Shown in pieces: positions 6,951 to 7,529 of a stretch of DNA of 7,529 nt (positions are counted from its first letter, which is position 1; each line of letters begins with the position of its first letter). Made by a program: the position numbers and the translations under genes. The stretch lies in the NCBI GenBank assembly GCA_934643535.1, contig CAKUCE010000153.1, positions 1 through 7,529 of the forward strand. Direction: 5' to 3'. This DNA is from an uncultured Clostridia bacterium (GTDB taxonomy: Bacteria; Bacillota; Clostridia; Christensenellales; Aristaeellaceae). The notes beneath the pieces are model-generated. The model was not told where the DNA came from. It was given only the letters and a program-made list of their open reading frames with translations, and made no database searches.

Positions 6951-6957
6951 CTCCTTT
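6951..6957 (-). promoter_or_regulatory. Ribosome binding site that fixes the ABC ATPase start
   Basis: AAAGGAG on the minus strand, six bases before ATG 6944. It rules in favour of this start over upstream in-frame starts that fall in the repeat array. Confidence 0.85.
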
Positions 6958-6958
6958 C

Positions 6959-6985
6959 TGAAAAAGGCCGGGTGGGGCTTTTTCA
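6959..6985 (-). promoter_or_regulatory. Terminator-like hairpin directly upstream of the ABC ATPase ribosome binding site
   Basis: TGAAAAAG (6959-6966) and CTTTTTCA (6978-6985) form an 8-bp stem, with extra C-G pairs inside after one mismatch. On the minus strand a GC-rich loop leads into a CCTTTTT run, two bases before the AAAGGAG. It could be an attenuator in the operon leader or a terminator for transcription arriving from either side. The A/T symmetry allows both strands. Confidence 0.45.
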
Positions 6986-6996
6986 AAGGGAATGGG

Positions 6997-7460
6997 GACG
7001 TGCCGACTTTGGCGCGGATTGGGACTTGCCGTCCTATGGGTTTCTCGCCGGCTTCGATGCCCGAAGGTTTCCAAGGGGCGAGCGGAAAGCCCTTTGGTGC
7101 GCCCGCAGGCGCATACCCCTGCCCCGGGTGGGGAATGACGCGCCGACTATGGCGCGGATTGGGACTTGCCGTCCTATGGGTTCTCGCCAGCTTTGGTGCC
7201 CGAAGGTTTCCAAAGGGCGAGAGGAAAGCCCTTTGGTGCGCCCGCAGGCGCATACCCCTGCCCTGGGTGGGGATTGACGCGCCGACTGCGGCGCGGGAGC
7301 AGGGCTTGTGTCCCATGGTTTCCCGCCAGCTTTGGTGTCCGAAGGTTTCCAAAGGGCGAGCGGAAAGCCCTTTGGTGCGCCCGCAGGCGCATACCTCTTG
7401 CCCCGGATGGGGATTGACGCGCCGACTACGGCGCGAGAGTGGGATTTGCCGTCCTATGGG
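6997..7460 (+). repeat. Tandem array of a 139-140-bp unit, 3.3 copies, with conserved hairpins
   Basis: Units run 6997-7136 (140), 7137-7275 (139) and 7276-7415 (140), then a 45-base partial copy (7416-7460). Units 1 and 2 differ at about ten positions; unit 3 is more diverged in its first half, while the second half is almost invariant. Each full unit can form six hairpins on the plus strand. In unit 1 these are 7000-7015, 7021-7035, 7052-7066, 7071-7097 (9-bp stem), 7098-7113 (abutting the previous one) and 7122-7133. The stem changes I found between copies leave Watson-Crick or G-T pairs on the plus strand. The period is not a multiple of three, so the units are not a protein repeat in one frame, and the open frames across the array are best seen as composition effects. 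No gene is supported in 6945-7529. Confidence 0.9.
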
Positions 7461-7465
7461 GCGTT

Positions 7466-7499
7466 CACACTTTTCTTTCGGTGGCGAAAGAAAAGTGTG
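7466..7499. repeat. Perfect 15-bp hairpin next to the tandem array
   Basis: CACACTTTTCTTTCG (7466-7480) and its exact complement (7485-7499) flank a GTGG loop, followed by CAAAAGAAAGCC. It begins six bases after the truncated fourth repeat unit ends. Neither strand has a T run after the stem, so a classical terminator is not indicated. Similar TTTTCTTT...AAAGAAAA hairpins occur as dispersed intergenic repeats in various bacteria; that link is from memory and unverified. Confidence 0.6.
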
Positions 7500-7529
7500 C
7501 AAAAGAAAGCCAGCGGCACGGCGACTCCG

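Noticed and set aside
6997..7460. CRISPR array
   Set aside because: The whole 139-140-bp unit repeats with no unique spacers; this is a tandem repeat.
6945..7502. 186-codon in-frame extension of the ABC ATPase toward 7502
   Set aside because: It reads through the tandem repeat array, each unit in a different frame. The ribosome binding site and the family N-terminus place the start at 6944.

Overview
The window looks like a GC-rich, low-GC-tolerant-neighbour-free stretch of a Firmicutes-type genome, most likely a gut Clostridia (Oscillospirales or Christensenellales-like). The grounds are strong AGGAG-type ribosome binding sites before nearly every gene, a short Lys-Lys-Leu-rich signal peptide of the style common in those groups, and gene families typical of them. 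This placement is inference, since there is no rRNA or marker gene here.

Layout. Positions 1-36 show nothing I can name. At 37-86 lies one copy of a roughly 50-bp dispersed repeat, then a strong hairpin (87-120) that ends a minus-strand gene for a secreted protein of three similar beta-rich modules (137-1027). Divergent from it, behind a clear sigma-70 promoter (1195-1223), is a plus-strand gene for a BMP/PnrA-family substrate-binding protein (1279-2391). It ends in a GAAA-loop terminator followed directly by the second copy of the same repeat (2443-2493). A second hairpin (2511-2544) separates it from convergent minus-strand genes.

Minus-strand genes then fill the window to 6944. A GH78-like alpha-L-rhamnosidase relative (5109 to 3145) and a small nitroreductase-family flavoprotein (3095 to 2565) are 49 bp apart and probably co-transcribed. 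An ABC ATPase (6944 to 6033) overlaps a six-helix membrane protein (6040 to 5225) by 8 bp, making a two-gene exporter-like unit closed by an intrinsic terminator (5174-5212).

The last 585 bp (6945-7529) hold no credible gene. They contain a terminator-like hairpin just upstream of the ATPase ribosome binding site, a tandem array of a 139-140-bp unit (three full copies plus 45 bp, 6997-7460), and a perfect 15-bp hairpin (7466-7499). The tandem array is the most unusual item. Each full unit can fold into six short hairpins, and the copy-to-copy changes I found in the stems keep pairing as G-U on the plus strand, which suggests a structured plus-strand RNA. The other unexplained element is the paired terminator-plus-repeat arrangement at 37-120 and 2418-2493.
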